Positions 43,213 to 54,545 of a stretch of DNA of 64,000 nucleotides are shown piece after piece. Below the pieces are notes generated by a model that worked only from the letters and a program-made list of their open reading frames with translations, was not told where the DNA came from and searched no databases. The first letter of the stretch is position 1. Every line of letters begins with the position of its first letter. The DNA is from Symsagittifera roscoffensis. Taxonomy: Eukaryota; Xenacoelomorpha; Acoela; Convolutidae. The stretch spans positions 47,817,785 to 47,881,784 of the forward strand of contig NC_087068.1 in NCBI RefSeq assembly GCF_963678635.1, in the 5' to 3' direction. The translations under genes were made by a program, and so were the position numbers.

Positions 43213-46200
43213 TCTGATTGCTGCTAACCGCTTTTAGTTTTTTTATCCTTGCTTCTTGAAGAATTTTCTCAATTTATTTTTTTAGTCATATGAAGGCAAA
43301 CTCCATAATCGAACTTCAAAATTAAAAATCGACACGAAAAACGCGAATGACCTTTAGTTTCAAAACATAGTCTCATCTTCTGAATTCCCATCGGAATAAA
43401 ACATAATTGAGAGCCGAGTTTTTCTTTTAGGATAAATTTCAACGGCCTTCAATGTGATATATATCTTTTTGCAAAGTCGAAAATTGCACCTTGTTCAAAA
43501 TTTCAAATCCCTTTGTTTTGATTTCCTTGTTCTATTAATCTTTTTACGAGTAGATTTTTTTTGCTATTAATTGCCATTTGAAAACACTTCTAATCAATGA
43601 TTTATCATAAATTGTTGGATTTGATTGAGTTTTCTAAGCTAGAAAAGTATCAATAGCGTTTTTTGAAGGCTAGTAAAATAGGTCAAAAAAGTTCCCGGTT
43701 GCTGAAATTTGGAAACGTTATTTCGAGGATATAATATTTTGAATAATAGGAACATTCGAGGCTTTACCATGATTTACGAGTATTTTTTTAGTAATTGCTA
43801 TTTGAACACACTTCTAATCACTGATTTATCAAAAATAATCGGTTTTGGCCGAGTTTTCTAAGCTAGAAAAGAATCAAAATCGTTTTTTGAAAGTGAGTAA
43901 AATAGGTCAAAAAAATCCCGGTTGTTGAAATTTGGAAACCTTATTTCGAGGATATAATTTTTTGAATAACCGGAACATTCGAGCCTTTACCATGATTTAC
44001 GAGTAATTTTTTTAAACTGCTTTTTGAAAACACTTCTAATCAATGATTTATCATAAATGGTTGGATTTGATTGAGTTTTCTAAGCTAGAAAAGTATCAAT
44101 AGCGTTTTTTGAAGGCTAGTAAAATAGGTCAAAAAAGTTCCCGGTTGCTGAAATTTGGAAACGTTATTTCGAAGATATAATATTTTGAATAATAGGAACA
44201 TTCGAGGCTTTACCCTGATTTACGAGTATTTTTTTATTAATTGCTATTTGAACACACTTCTAATGACTGATTTATCAAAAATAATCGGTTTTGGCTGAGT
44301 TTTCTAAGCTAGAAAAGAATCAATATTGTTTTTTGAAAGTGAGTAAAATAGGTCAAAAAAATCCCGCTTGTTGAAATTTGGAACCCTTATTTCGAGGATA
44401 TAATTCTTTGAATAACCGGAACATTCGAGCTTTTACCATGATTTACGAGTAATTTTTTTAAACTGCTATTTGAAAACACTTCTAATCAATGATTTATCAA
44501 AAATAATCGGATTTGGCCGAATTTTCTAAGCTAGAAAAGAATCAATATTGTTTTTTGAAAGTGAGTAAAATAGGTCAAAAAAGTTCCCGGTTGTTGAAAT
44601 TTGGAAACCTTATTTCGAGGATATGTTTTTTGAACAAGCAGAATATTCAACGAAATCTCAGAACAGTTTAATTTTATGTTTACTCCAAATGCTGCGGTTT
44701 TCAAAAGTACACTGCTAGAACTGAGACCTCATGAATAACAACCGATTATAATCAACTTTCGTTGTCAAAAATTGCCATTATAATCAATTTCAATTAGATA
44801 TATGGCCATGAAATCGATTAAAACTCATCAGGGTCCCGTTTTTTTTCAAAACGTTTGTGTCATTAGCAATCCACTAAAAACCTTTCTATATTTTTATCCT
44901 TACTTCTTGAAGAATTTTCTCAATTTATTTTTTTTAGTCATATGAAGGCAAACTCCATAATCGAACTTCAAAATTAAAAAAAGACACAAAAAACGCGAAT
45001 GACCTTTAGTTTCAAAAAATAGTCTCATCTTCTGAGTTCTCATCGGACTAAAACATAATTGAGAGCCGAGTTTTTCTATTAGGATAAATTTCAACGGCCT
45101 TCAATGTGATGTATATCTTTTTGCAAAGTCGAAAATTGCATCTTGTTCAAAATTTCAAATCCCTTTGTATTGATTTCCTTGTTCCTTTAGTCTTTTACAA
45201 CTGTCTGTTTGCTATCTTTTCCTTTCTATTTTTTTCTGAAATGAAAAGAAAAAGTTTTTTTTAGCAACAATTAGTTTATACCGTTTTACGGCACTCGGAA
45301 CATTCGAGGCTTTGCCATGATTTACGAGTAGATTTTTTTTTATTAATTGCCATTTGAAAACACTTCTAATCAATGATTTATTATAAATTATTGGATTTGA
45401 TTGAGTTTTCTAAGCTAGAAAAGAATCAATAGCGTTTTTTGAAAGCTAGTAAAATAGGTCAAAAAAGTTCCCGGTTGCTGAAATTTGGAAACCTTATTTC
45501 GAGGATATAATATTTTGAATAATCGGAACATTCGAGGCTTTATCATGATTTACGAGTAGTTTTTTTTATTAATTCCTATTTTAAAACACTTCTAATCACT
45601 GATTTATCAAAAATAATCGGATTTGGCTGAGTTTTCTAAGCTAGAAAAGAATCAAAATCGTTTTTTGAGAGTGAGCAAAATAGGTCAAAAAAGTTCCCGG
45701 TTGTTGAAATTTGGAAACCTTATTTCGAGGATATATTATTTCAAATAATCGGAACATTCGAGGCTTTACCATGATTTACGAGTATTTTTTTAATTAATTG
45801 CTATTTGAAAACACTTCTAATCAACGATTTATCAAAAATAATCGGATTTGGCTGAGTTATTTAAGCTAGAAAAGAATCAATATCGTTTTTTGAAAGTGAG
45901 TAAAATAGGTCAAAAAAGTTCCCGGTTGTTGAAATTTGGAAACTTTTTTTCGAGGATATTTTTTTGAACAAGCAGAATATTCAACGAAATCTCAGAACAG
46001 CTTAATTTTAAGCTTACTGCAAATGATGCGGTTTTTTAAAAAGTACACTGCTGGCACTGAGGCCTCATGGATAATAATCGATTATAATCAACTTTCGTTG
46101 TCAAAAATTGCCACTCTAATCAATTTCAATTACATATATGGCCATGAAACCGATTAAAATTCATCAGGATCCCGTTTTTTTTTCGAAACGTTTGTGTCAT

Positions 46201-46215
46201 TAGCAATCCACTAAA
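43213..46215. repeat. Large tandem duplication built on a 223-bp repeat array
   Basis: The phrase CATTCGAGGCTTTACCATGA recurs at 43,753, 43,976, 44,199 and 44,422 (period 223), and again at 45,301, 45,529 and 45,755 (period 226-228). Both arrays have the same left flank (43,213-43,540 and 44,880-45,190) and the same right flank (44,640-44,880 and 45,960-46,215). A unit of about 1.3-1.6 kb was therefore duplicated in tandem after the 223-bp array had formed, with a different repeat number in each copy. Alternating subtypes within the array (TTTGGCCGAG and TTTGATTGAG) suggest a dimeric higher-order unit. It does not code for protein. Confidence 0.9.
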
Positions 46216-46791
46216 ATCACTTACAAAGTATCACGGATTTCATCACTTTAAAAAGTAGTAGCATTAAAGTCATTTTTATTTTGTTTTAATCAATTGATTT
46301 AGAAATTTATAGAGATTGTTTCGAAAGTGACTGTAAAATCGATTGTTATCCTCGAAACTCCGGTGCATGCGCTTATAGTTTTTGTTTATAAACAATTGCT
46401 CCTCAAAAAATTACAATTGCTGCTTTTGAAAAACAAATGAACCAAGAAAATGTATTCGATGTATCAACAAATGTTTGAAAAAAGTGGCAGATAGCAAAAT
46501 TATCCGAAAAAAACATGTCTGTCCAAATCAGAATAAAAATGGTGACCAGAATGCAAAATTTACTGGCGATGGTTTGAGATAATATTTTAAAATTTGAAAC
46601 CTATAATCAAAACAAACAGTTTTTGAGCTTTTGAAAGATAACAAGTTTCTAAAAACAAAAGGATCACTAAATTTTGGTATTTAAGATATTTTCCAACCCT
46701 ATGCTTCTAAGAATTTTGTCGTGCTACAATCTGTTTTGTTTCTACCAAAGTTTGGCTATAAATTGTCGTTGTATAAAGTGTTTTGTTTCAG
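46216..46791. other. AT-rich noncoding DNA, probable intron
   Basis: No gene or repeat recognised. It ends in a strong acceptor TTTTGTTTCAG at 46,781-46,791. Confidence 0.5.
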
Positions 46792-46848
46792 GGCGTGTTT
46801 TTCGTCTGCTCGTTGCTTCTAATTGTCGGATTCCTGCTCATGAGATTA
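46792..46848 (+). CDS. Exon of probable host membrane-protein gene (transmembrane segment)
   Basis: The nematode-type acceptor TTTTGTTTCAG precedes a frame encoding GVFFVCSLLLIVGFLLMRL, a hydrophobic helix ended by Arg, as expected for the cytoplasmic side. The acceptor phase (0) fits the donor of the 48-nt exon at 39,841. The 3' end is uncertain. GTCAGA at 46,849 is a weak donor in phase 0, which does not match the phase of the exon at 54,546, so an intermediate small exon may be missing. A 12-base G run follows at about 46,893. An LTR element inserted 180 bases downstream, in the intron. Confidence 0.45.
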
Positions 46849-46892
46849 GTCAGAACAAAATTTTATCTTTCAAATTCATGTATCTTCTCTAA

Positions 46893-46905
46893 GGGGGGGG
46901 GGGGT
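46893..46905 (+). repeat. Poly-G run
   Basis: A homopolymer of 12 G, then TGGG, follows the TM exon. Such runs are polymorphic and prone to assembly error. Confidence 0.8.
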
Positions 46906-47026
46906 GGGCAGTTTTTTGAACTACAAAACTCTACAAAACTTCTACAAAGTCTCTATTTTCCAAAAAAAAGAATGTCTGCACCGAGTGTTAAGAAAGGGTC
47001 TAGCAAATGTTAAAAAAGCAAGCACT

Positions 47027-47314
47027 TGTGGTACAGCAACTGCACCTGCATTTGCAGTAACAGTACTATAGCCTTGGTGTCATGTTCATATTGTTATCTA
47101 TAACTATATTATTGTTATTAATTATTTCAAGGTCAACCATGTGTGACCTTTGTTTGATTACGAAGATATTCAGTTCTATCAACTGTAGCAACAGCATACA
47201 GTTAGCCATTAAAACTCAGGCTACATAAAAGATGGTTTCAATATTAAATTAAACTCTTTGGAAACCAACATCGTTTTCACTATCAAAACCACAGAGGTTC
47301 TAGCCGGTATCACA
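47027..47314 (+). repeat. 5' LTR
   Basis: 288 bp, TG...CA ends. It contains TCATGTTCATATTGTTATCT and other AT-rich stretches. It differs from the 3' LTR at six bases by eye and has one extra A (CTACATAAAAG against CTCATAAAAG). Confidence 0.95.
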
Positions 47315-47336
47315 TGGCGCAGCCAGCAGGATTCGG
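47315..47336 (+). promoter_or_regulatory. Primer-binding site, tRNA-Ser-like
   Basis: TGGCGCAGCCAGCAGGATTC directly follows the LTR. Its reverse complement ends in GCCA preceded by a plausible acceptor stem and a T-arm ending in CGAATCC, as in tRNA 3' ends. The G discriminator and CCTGC T-stem strand resemble tRNA-Ser. The tRNA identity is inference. Confidence 0.7.
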
Positions 47337-47605
47337 GTTTTTATCTCAAGACAACAGGACAGATATGGGAATCCCGGTACTCTGGGTTTCAGCAAACTCG
47401 GACCCACCATGGAATTTTGAAACCTGGTTTAATCAATTCTTATTAGCTTTACGGTCAAGGAGAATGTAGATCCAGAAGTACTTTTACAAGAACCAATAGC
47501 AGTACTGGAAGAACCTCTTCCCAATCCCGAACCACCAAGAGAAAACAAGGATGCTCAGATAAAGTTCTATTAGAGAATGAAGAACGTAATACACGAGGAC
47601 CTAAA

Positions 47606-48484
47606 GTGGGACACAACGTATTCTACCACGAAGTTGGAAAACGTTTGACATCCCGACTATTTCTAGCTTTAGGCTCAGAAGGCAAGAAAAAATTTATACA
47701 AAAGAATCCGCACACGGAGGTACCCAAACTCGGTTTTCGGGAGATAGTGAGATTGTCAAAAATCTCATTAGAAAAGACAAAATGTATCACTTATGAACGA
47801 TTCAAATTGTCTACACGATCACATGAATCGAATGAAACACTTGAATCCTTTCATGCGGCATTGACTGTACAAGCAGCCAAAGCGGAGCTGGGAGGACTGG
47901 AAGAAGAGCTAGTTAGAGATCTGTTTATATCCCGGATGAGGAATGTTGTACTTCAAGACACTCTAACATTTGAAACATTCACATGAGAAGAAGTACTAAA
48001 GCGAGCAATAAAATTCGAACAAAGTAAGCAAACTACGCAAGTATTTCAAAGGTCTTCAACAAGTACTACTAATTCGGGATTGTTCAACACGCAAACTAAA
48101 AAAAAACAAGAACCAATCATGACACTTGGAAACAAGGGGTATAACCCTAGATGTCAGGGTCGAGATCAGAACAAAAGGAAAAATTACGAAAATTGGAGTG
48201 GCACAAGATCTAAGGGAGATCAGAAACAATGCACGAGAAGTGGAAAAATATTTGGAGAAGGACATTTGAAAAGCTGTCCGGCAGTGGGTAAGAATTGTAA
48301 TAAACCCAATAACTTTGCAAAAAAGTGCAGATTACAACAAGTTAACGAAAACGTAAGCGAAAATTCGGTTTCGGAAGAAGAGTGCAATCTAATACAAAAT
48401 TTTGATTCCTGTGAAGAATTCGAAATAATTTCGATCGAAAATGAGTTAACGTCAATTGTAGCAGTCGAGCAATACATCGATTGA
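47606..48484 (+). pseudogene. gag: capsid-like domain and degenerate zinc knuckles
   Basis: One phase is open from 47,606 to 48,484 except for TGA at 47,984-47,986. The first part has gypsy-gag landmarks: TYERFKLSTRSHESNETLES, followed by LVRDLFISRMRN near residue 105. The second part has GEGHLKSCPAVGKNC and a final FAKKC, recognisable as the paired knuckles of this gag group, but the first lacks its second Cys (CTRSGK) and the second lacks residues between its first Cys and the His position. No ATG start was found; the frame upstream of 47,606 has stops. The product would coat the RNA and form the particle. Confidence 0.7.
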
Positions 48485-48535
48485 CGAGTAGTAACTAATG
48501 CACAAGCAGAAGGAAACTGCGGTCAACAAGAGCCA

Positions 48536-49062
48536 ATGGCGGAATCAGAGAAAGTCGAAAAGATTGAGATACGTCGGAATCCACAATCTCATCATGTAAA
48601 ATCGTTGAAGGCTTTGGTGAGAGTTGATAATCATATTGTGAATATGACCATAGACACGGGTAGTCCACTATCATTTTTGATTTGTACATCAGTAAAACAA
48701 GTTTTGGACGGATCTACGAGTTCAAAGTTTATTCCTGCGGAGAAACTTAACCAGTCTGCACAGTTTGTAGACTACAATAAACTCCCGATTCTGACCATAG
48801 GAGCGTTAAAAGCAAATTTACGTTCTGCTGGATGGGAAGTGCTTGGAGCGCAGTTGTTAGTCACAGAAAGACGCATGCGATGTATTGTGGGATTAGACCT
48901 TCAAGGAAAATTGGGAATCCATACTACTCAGAAAACCGCCCCAAGAAGAAGATCCAGGTTTGACGTGCTACTGTGCGAGCAGTCAGAAGGTTGGATACAA
49001 AAATTTTATAATCAATTCAAAAGTCTTTTTGACCGACAAGGGGAGTCGAAAATCAAACTGTG
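48536..49062 (+). pseudogene. Retropepsin segment of pol
   Basis: It is in the same phase as gag, separated by one TGA at 48,482-48,484. The active-site phrase is MTIDTGSPLSFL near residues 38-49, and a later IVGLDLQGKLGI corresponds to the conserved C-terminal strand and helix. It would cleave the gag-pol polyprotein. The end at 49,062 is a phase change into RT. The stop between gag and protease could be programmed readthrough in a living relative, but here it is one of many breaks. Confidence 0.75.
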
Positions 49063-49720
49063 AGCACAAAATTTAAATATATATTATGCCCGATACAAGA
49101 AAAAGGTAGGCGAATACCTGTACATATCCAGGATAAAGTACAAGCAGAATTAGAAAAGTTGTTATCGGAAGGACATATCAAAAAATTGGATAAATGTACA
49201 AGCGACTGTTTCATTGCTCCAATTGTTATCACGGTTAAGAAAGACTATTCAATTAAATTGGCCTTGGACGCAAAACCCATCAATAGACAACTGTATAAAA
49301 ACAAATATCAGATGCCAAACGGTGATGAACTGATAGATGGGGTTAGCCAAATAATAACTGCGAGAGCAGCAGGCTAACTGTACTTCACAGTGTTGGATCT
49401 AAAGTACGCTTATAATCAAATAAGATGAAACTGCGAACACAGCAAAACAATGCAATTTTAACATTGTTGGGGGTCAGGCAACAGGAATTTGTAGGTTTCT
49501 GACAGGTTTTTACGGGCTGGGGGACATGCCCGCTGAATTCCAAAAGGCGATGGACAGAACATTGAACCATGCGCAAAACACCTTTTGCTTCTTAGATGAT
49601 ATTTTAATTGTCCCGAAGGGGGAAGAAAATGAACACGAGAAATTGGTTCGGAATGTCTTACTAAAATTGAATGAAGAAAATCTTGCGTTGAAATATTCAA
49701 AATGTGAATTTTTTCAATCA
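49060..49720 (+). pseudogene. Reverse transcriptase core
   Basis: Frame 49,060-49,377 has RT fingers blocks (VQAELEKLLSEGHIKKL, CFIAPIVITVKKDYSIKLAL and a YQMPNGDELID block). TAA at 49,375-49,377 interrupts it. The next block, TVLDLKYAYNQI, has the first catalytic Asp (about 49,390-49,425). A phase change near 49,450 leads to GFYGLGDMPAEFQKAMDRTL and the catalytic FLDDIL at about 49,590-49,607, so the box is LDD with Phe at the aromatic position. The enzyme is broken but its catalytic Asp residues remain. Confidence 0.8.
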
Positions 49721-50465
49721 TCGGTTAATTGGCTAGGCCAGAAATTGTCGTCAGAAGGTTTTGTACCAAAAATCACAAAAACAGAAGCAATTGCAAATCT
49801 TCAACCCTCCAAGTCGTTGAAACCAGTTAGATCTTTCATAGGCAGTATTAATCAATTATCTAAGTTTATTCCAAACGCGGCTAGCTTAACAGATAAACTC
49901 CGACCTTTGCTGAAAGAGGAAAACGAAAAAAAGAAGATGAAAAATATTCGTCTGCCAGTGAAAAAATTTGAGTGGGACAGCCAGCATTCCGTAGTATTCG
50001 AAGCGATTAAAAAGGCAGTAGCAAATATTGCTATGATTAATTATTATAATCATTCTAGAGAAGATCGGGTAAAATGTGACGCAAGCCATAGTGGTCTAGG
50101 GGCAACCCTTGAACAACTGACAGAACAACAGAATGGGTACCAATAGCATTTGCTTCGCGTTATCTAAATACCCAAGAAAAAAAGTACTCTACTAATGAAC
50201 TTGAGCTGCTGGCAGTAGTTTGGGCCGTAGATGGGTTTACACATTACCTGTTGGGAAAAGAATTTGTTATAGCAACAGACCATGTAGCTTTAACATCCGC
50301 GTTGGGGGGAACATAGATCAAACAAAACGTACCAATCTCGACTCACTAGGTGGGTGGATCAATTACTGCCTTATCAATTTAAGGTTATTCATATCCTTGG
50401 AAAGGATATGGGTATCGTTGATTATCTTTCGAGAGAACACAATGGGAAGCATGGCCCGATTCTGA
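49721..50465 (+). pseudogene. RT connection and RNase H
   Basis: The frame 49,526-50,146 continues through the RT thumb (SFIGSINQLSKFIPNAA) to RNase H with [14 protein letters not shown] (first Asp). A shift near 50,130 leads to a frame with [15 protein letters not shown] (Glu) and [11 protein letters not shown] (Asp), running to about 50,315. Another shift leads to the GKDMGIVDYLSRE phrase (50,400-50,440), the usual last RNase H Asp block. All catalytic positions are present across three phases. Confidence 0.75.
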
Positions 50466-50481
50466 ATTAGATGAAAGATTT

Positions 50482-51300
50482 GTGGTAGCTTCGATTGAGA
50501 ACTTTCATAAGGATAAGCTGCTCGACAATTTGAACAGTAGGCTTATTGATACAGATCCGAAGTTTAATGTAAAATTTGTAGAACATTCTGGAATAAGAAA
50601 CAATATTAGCCATTGTAAAGACAACTCAACACATGGTTGCTATGGCAACCAGTTTGTTCAAAAACTGGACAAGGCTAAACCGGAACGAAAAAGATCAAAG
50701 CTCACGTTTTCAAAAAGAACTGAACGAGCAGAACACACTAAACAAGATTTCTCGTAACAAACAGTCGGTAAAAAATTCAGATATTAATAAGTGCAATAAA
50801 TTAACAAAAAAATCGGCGGAAACTGTGAAGATGGAAAAAAATCAGTCGGGGTCAGGAAAATTGAAGAAGGTGATGAAGATTATGAATAAACCAAACGAAG
50901 AGAGGGAAGAACTGACAGAGCAGGTGACAAAAACAACATTCTCATGGACCAGAATGGTAAAGAGAGGAGCGTGCAGTAGACAGGACTCGGGCAGTTCGGA
51001 GTCAGAAGTACCACAGATTGAGTGGCGAGCAGTCGATAGGTACTTTAAATCTAACCGACAATCAGGAACTTCATCTGCCAGCCCAATAGCAGCAAAGTTA
51101 ATTTCATTCTGGGACCTCATGGGGGCAGAACGAACGGATAACCCGAGAAGTATGCTCGAGCTAGAAGCGCAAACAGAATTGGAAAACAGAGCTCAACACG
51201 ACCAAGAACTTGACATAAATGCTAGGGGTTCTGATAGTAGAAGTGAATCTTACTGCAGAAAGTCCGTCGGACAGTCCGGAAGTTAGTAAGATCGGAAAGA
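50482..51300 (+). pseudogene. Linker between RNase H and integrase
   Basis: Frames 50,482-50,757 and 50,633-51,286 cover a polar Lys/Asn/Ser-rich tether with no recognised domain. It is about 270 residues long, comparable with but shorter than the one in the giant element. Its first part is normal post-RNase H sequence; the second is probably disordered. Confidence 0.45.
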
Positions 51301-52403
51301 AGAAAACAACTCATAACTCTAGGATGGACGAATTTCGCCAAACGGAGTTGCATAAGGGTGAAAGTCTGAATAACCTCACCAAGCTGTTCGATAGAAGTCT
51401 TCTGGCGGAGTTAATTTCAGAAGATCCCTGGAGGGATAAGCCTCGTCGAGTGATAGAAGGAAACGATCGGCATAGCTTTGAACTAATGGGGCCATATACA
51501 AATCCCCTCTGGCAACAGCTGTCCGTGGTGGATGACTGCATACTAGTAGACAACAGGCTGGCAGTACCAGGGCAGTTGCGACAAGCAGTCTTGAAGAGAG
51601 TTCATCGCGGTCATCCAGGCCGGGAAGCCATGCTAGATGTTTCGAGATACCTGTGGTGGCCGCACATGCATAAAGACATCGTCAATATGGCGGAGGAATG
51701 TATAAATTGTACTCGCTACGGTAAGAACGCTAAATACATCATACCAAAAAATGCTAGTAAACTTCTTCCGCTGCTAACGCAGCCGAGTCAGGAATTTCAA
51801 CTGGACTATGCAGGCCCTCTAGAAGATCATAAAGGGAAAAAGATATATTTGCTGGTAGCAATAGATAGGTATTCGAAGTTTCCTTTGGTAAAAATAACTA
51901 AATCAACGGGGGGAAAATCGTCAACGAAGTTTCTTTATTCCTACATTGACACCCATGGAATACCCGAATCAATCAGAACCGATCAATTTTCTGGATTTAA
52001 GGGTAAAACAATGAGAAAATGTTGTTTTGAAAACAACATAGAGCAAAAATTCTGTCCGGTTGGGGATCATCGCGGGTGCGGCTTAGTTGAACGTACAATT
52101 CAATCCATCAAAAGAAGATTGGGGGTAATGTTACTGGATGAAAATGTGACTTCAATAAAACTGTGTCTTGGCACTATAATTCGAGATCTTCGATGGAGTA
52201 AACAAAAAACATTTCAACGTTCGCCGTTCGAAGCTCATTTTGGCCGACTACCAAAAACTAAGTTTAAAATTTTGAGTGATAAGTTCCTACAAAATTCTGA
52301 TCGCTTAGATAAGGAACATCTGGAACGATCGGCTCTTACTGCTTCGCAACTCAACAGGCGAATCGATCAGTCAAGAGACGGGCTGGCTGAAAATTGTCCG
52401 TAA
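51219..52403 (+). pseudogene. Integrase (H2C2 and DDE)
   Basis: The longest frame of this element (394 residues, ends at TAA 52,401-52,403). The zinc domain has HRGHPGREAM and CINCTRYGK (residues about 128-170). The catalytic Asp residues are in FQLDYAG (about 199) and RTDQFSG (about 256), and Glu in LVERTIQ (about 293). A PLEDHKGKK phrase follows the first Asp. It would insert the element DNA. It is complete through the catalytic core, but its upstream link to the polyprotein is broken. Confidence 0.85.
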
Positions 52404-52560
52404 AGGACAAAACAGTCGTGATGTAAGTCCTCTCTTCAAAAAATAAGCGGAGTCAGCAAAGGATCGAGCTAGCGCACGGTCACTGAAAGAACTACTAGAA
52501 GCGAATGCCAGGTGGAACCAGGCCAGACGGGACACATCGGCCAATGATCTCAGGCGCATT

Positions 52561-53693
52561 GTGGACGAGACAAGCACCATAAATCCTGAATTACGCAAAG
52601 AAATGCTATATTCATGGGAGCGCGGATTCTTTGAGGGCAAACCAGAAGACAGTGTCAGTCAGGATCAATGGTCCCCCATACTGCTAAGAAAGGACGAAGG
52701 GAGACGCAGCGGAAAGACTCTAACAAAACCTTTAAAGGGGAAAGTTACATCAGAGACTCAGTCTACTGTTAAGACAGCTGCTGGGGCAATCTATCGTAAA
52801 AGCGACATTGCCAAAGCCAGAGTTAATATTCAGGATCAAAAAGCATATCATCGGTCCCCGACAGGGGAAGAGCCTAAAAATAAGCTGCAAAAGAAAGCGC
52901 AACGTAAGCCCGAAGAACAAGAAGAAGTCGAAGATAGTTGGTCGGAGGATGAATGCAGGGTGGTGGTCTGAATCTTGCGGTTAAAAGGGCTAAACCTATT
53001 AATGCGGGACCCTTCTCTAAGCCAACTAAGACACAGTGGGGGGCAGGAATAAAAGAAAAGAAGCAACCAATTCAGAACATCCCTCGAAACAGAAATGCTG
53101 ATATAGCAGAAGAAAATCAACTAAATCAACAACCACCAACGTGCTCGTCAAGTGCAGCGATAGTTCCACCGTCGACTTCCACGCCGCAAAATATTTCAGC
53201 CGCAAAATCAAAACAGATCTCACGTCACACATCGCCGGAAACGATCCTGAACACATTCAATAGCAAAGATCTAACACCAGAGGATTGGAATAGAATGGCT
53301 GATCAAGTGTTAGAAAGGGGAGTACAGCGATCAACAGAAGACATACTGAAACCCAAAGATGATACGAGAGAAGATAACAATTCTAATAATCCGCCAGGAG
53401 TTTCTGACGAGTCGGAAGAGGGCAAAACTTCTGTACGTAGGAGTGGGCGTTCGAAGAGAGGTCCTATTAGATATGGCGACCCGATCAAGCAATCAGTAAA
53501 ATTTATCTCTTCACAAAACAATCTGTTGGATTTAATTAAGGCTGCTTTAGAGGCATATCGCATTATATTGGCAAATTTTAAACCCGATATGAAAAACTCG
53601 ATCGAAACAAAAGTTGGCCTCCTGGAGAAGCATCTATTTAGAAGGAAGTATCAAAACTCATATGTATTATTAAAATTTTACAATGTAGTATAA
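52561..53693 (+). pseudogene. Extra C-terminal ORF after integrase
   Basis: Frames 52,561-52,971 and 52,953-53,693 overlap in different phases. The first is charged with Lys/Glu clusters; the second has a Pro/Ser/Thr-rich middle, the basic phrase RRSGRSKRGPIRYGDPIK near residue 162 and a helical end. It ends 23 bases before the 3' LTR. It is possibly the pol C-terminal tail with a nuclear-localisation-like cluster; no envelope features (signal peptide, furin site, membrane anchor) were seen. Confidence 0.45.
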
Positions 53694-53715
53694 AATTTAT
53701 TTGTCGACCGGGGAA

Positions 53716-54002
53716 TGTGGTACAGCAACTGCACCTGCATTTGCAGTAACAGTACTATAGCCTTGGTATCATGTTCATATTGTTATCTATAACTATATTA
53801 TTGTTATTAATTATTTCAAGGTCAACCATGTGTGACCTTTGTTTGATTACGAAGATATTCAGTTCTCTCAATTGTAGCAACAGCATACAGTTAGCCATTA
53901 AAACTCAGGCTCATAAAAGATGGTTTCAATATTAAATTAAACTCTTTGGAAACCAATATCGTTTTCACTATCAAAACCACAGAGGTTCTAGCCGATATCA
54001 CA
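53716..54002 (+). repeat. 3' LTR
   Basis: 287 bp, TG...CA ends, preceded by GACCGGGGAA and followed by the GCACT target duplication. Confidence 0.95.
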
Positions 54003-54545
54003 GCACTAAATTTTAAAAGCGCATTTCTAGAAGGTTTGGAATTACAAGTTTTGCAACTTTTTTGAAAACGCTCGTCCCCTTTATATTTGTGTATTGCATT
54101 TCTCAGGCGAAAACTGATAAAATCTAATAACAAGGTACAAGTAAACTAAAAATTTTCGACGCCAATTAGTTTTTCGATTAAAAGCAAAAAAAAATTTTGG
54201 CAAATTTTAATTTTGATCAGGCTCTTAATGTTGTAGAGTGGGAGATCAATGTGGCGCATAGGGTCGGTTTTTTAGAGAAAGAAAGTTTTCGAGAGTGAAC
54301 TTATAATATTAAGTTTGGGCGTTTTTATTTCTCCCCTCTGGTAGTTGTTACCAATACTACTTCCCCTGACGTTTAATAATACAGCCCTTAACCAAAACAA
54401 ACTACAGGAAATATGAAAAAAATCTTTCTCAAAACTTTCATTTTTGTTGATTTTCTTAAATTCAAATTTGTAATTGGAACATTCGTTGCTACTCGCACAG
54501 CAACTGGTTTACTCTTACACTTACACTGTTGCTTATTTCCACAAG

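Larger units (their letters stand above)
47022..54007 (+). mobile_element. Complete Ty3/gypsy LTR retrotransposon with GCACT target duplication
   Basis: The LTRs are 47,027-47,314 and 53,716-54,002, both beginning TGTGGTACAGC and ending ATCACA. The 5-bp GCACT directly flanks both ends (47,022-47,026 and 54,003-54,007). A primer-binding site follows the 5' LTR, and a purine-rich GGGGAA precedes the 3' LTR. The internal order is gag, zinc knuckle, DTG protease, RT, RNase H, integrase, extra C-terminal ORF. The internal ORFs have several stops and shifts. By eye the LTRs differ at six bases and one single-base gap, so the insertion is fairly young. It lies in a probable intron of the host gene, in the same orientation. 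Confidence 0.95.

Noticed and set aside
43213-46215. CRISPR array
   Set aside because: Repeats are 223 bp, contiguous and diverged, without short repeats and unique spacers; the genome is eukaryotic.
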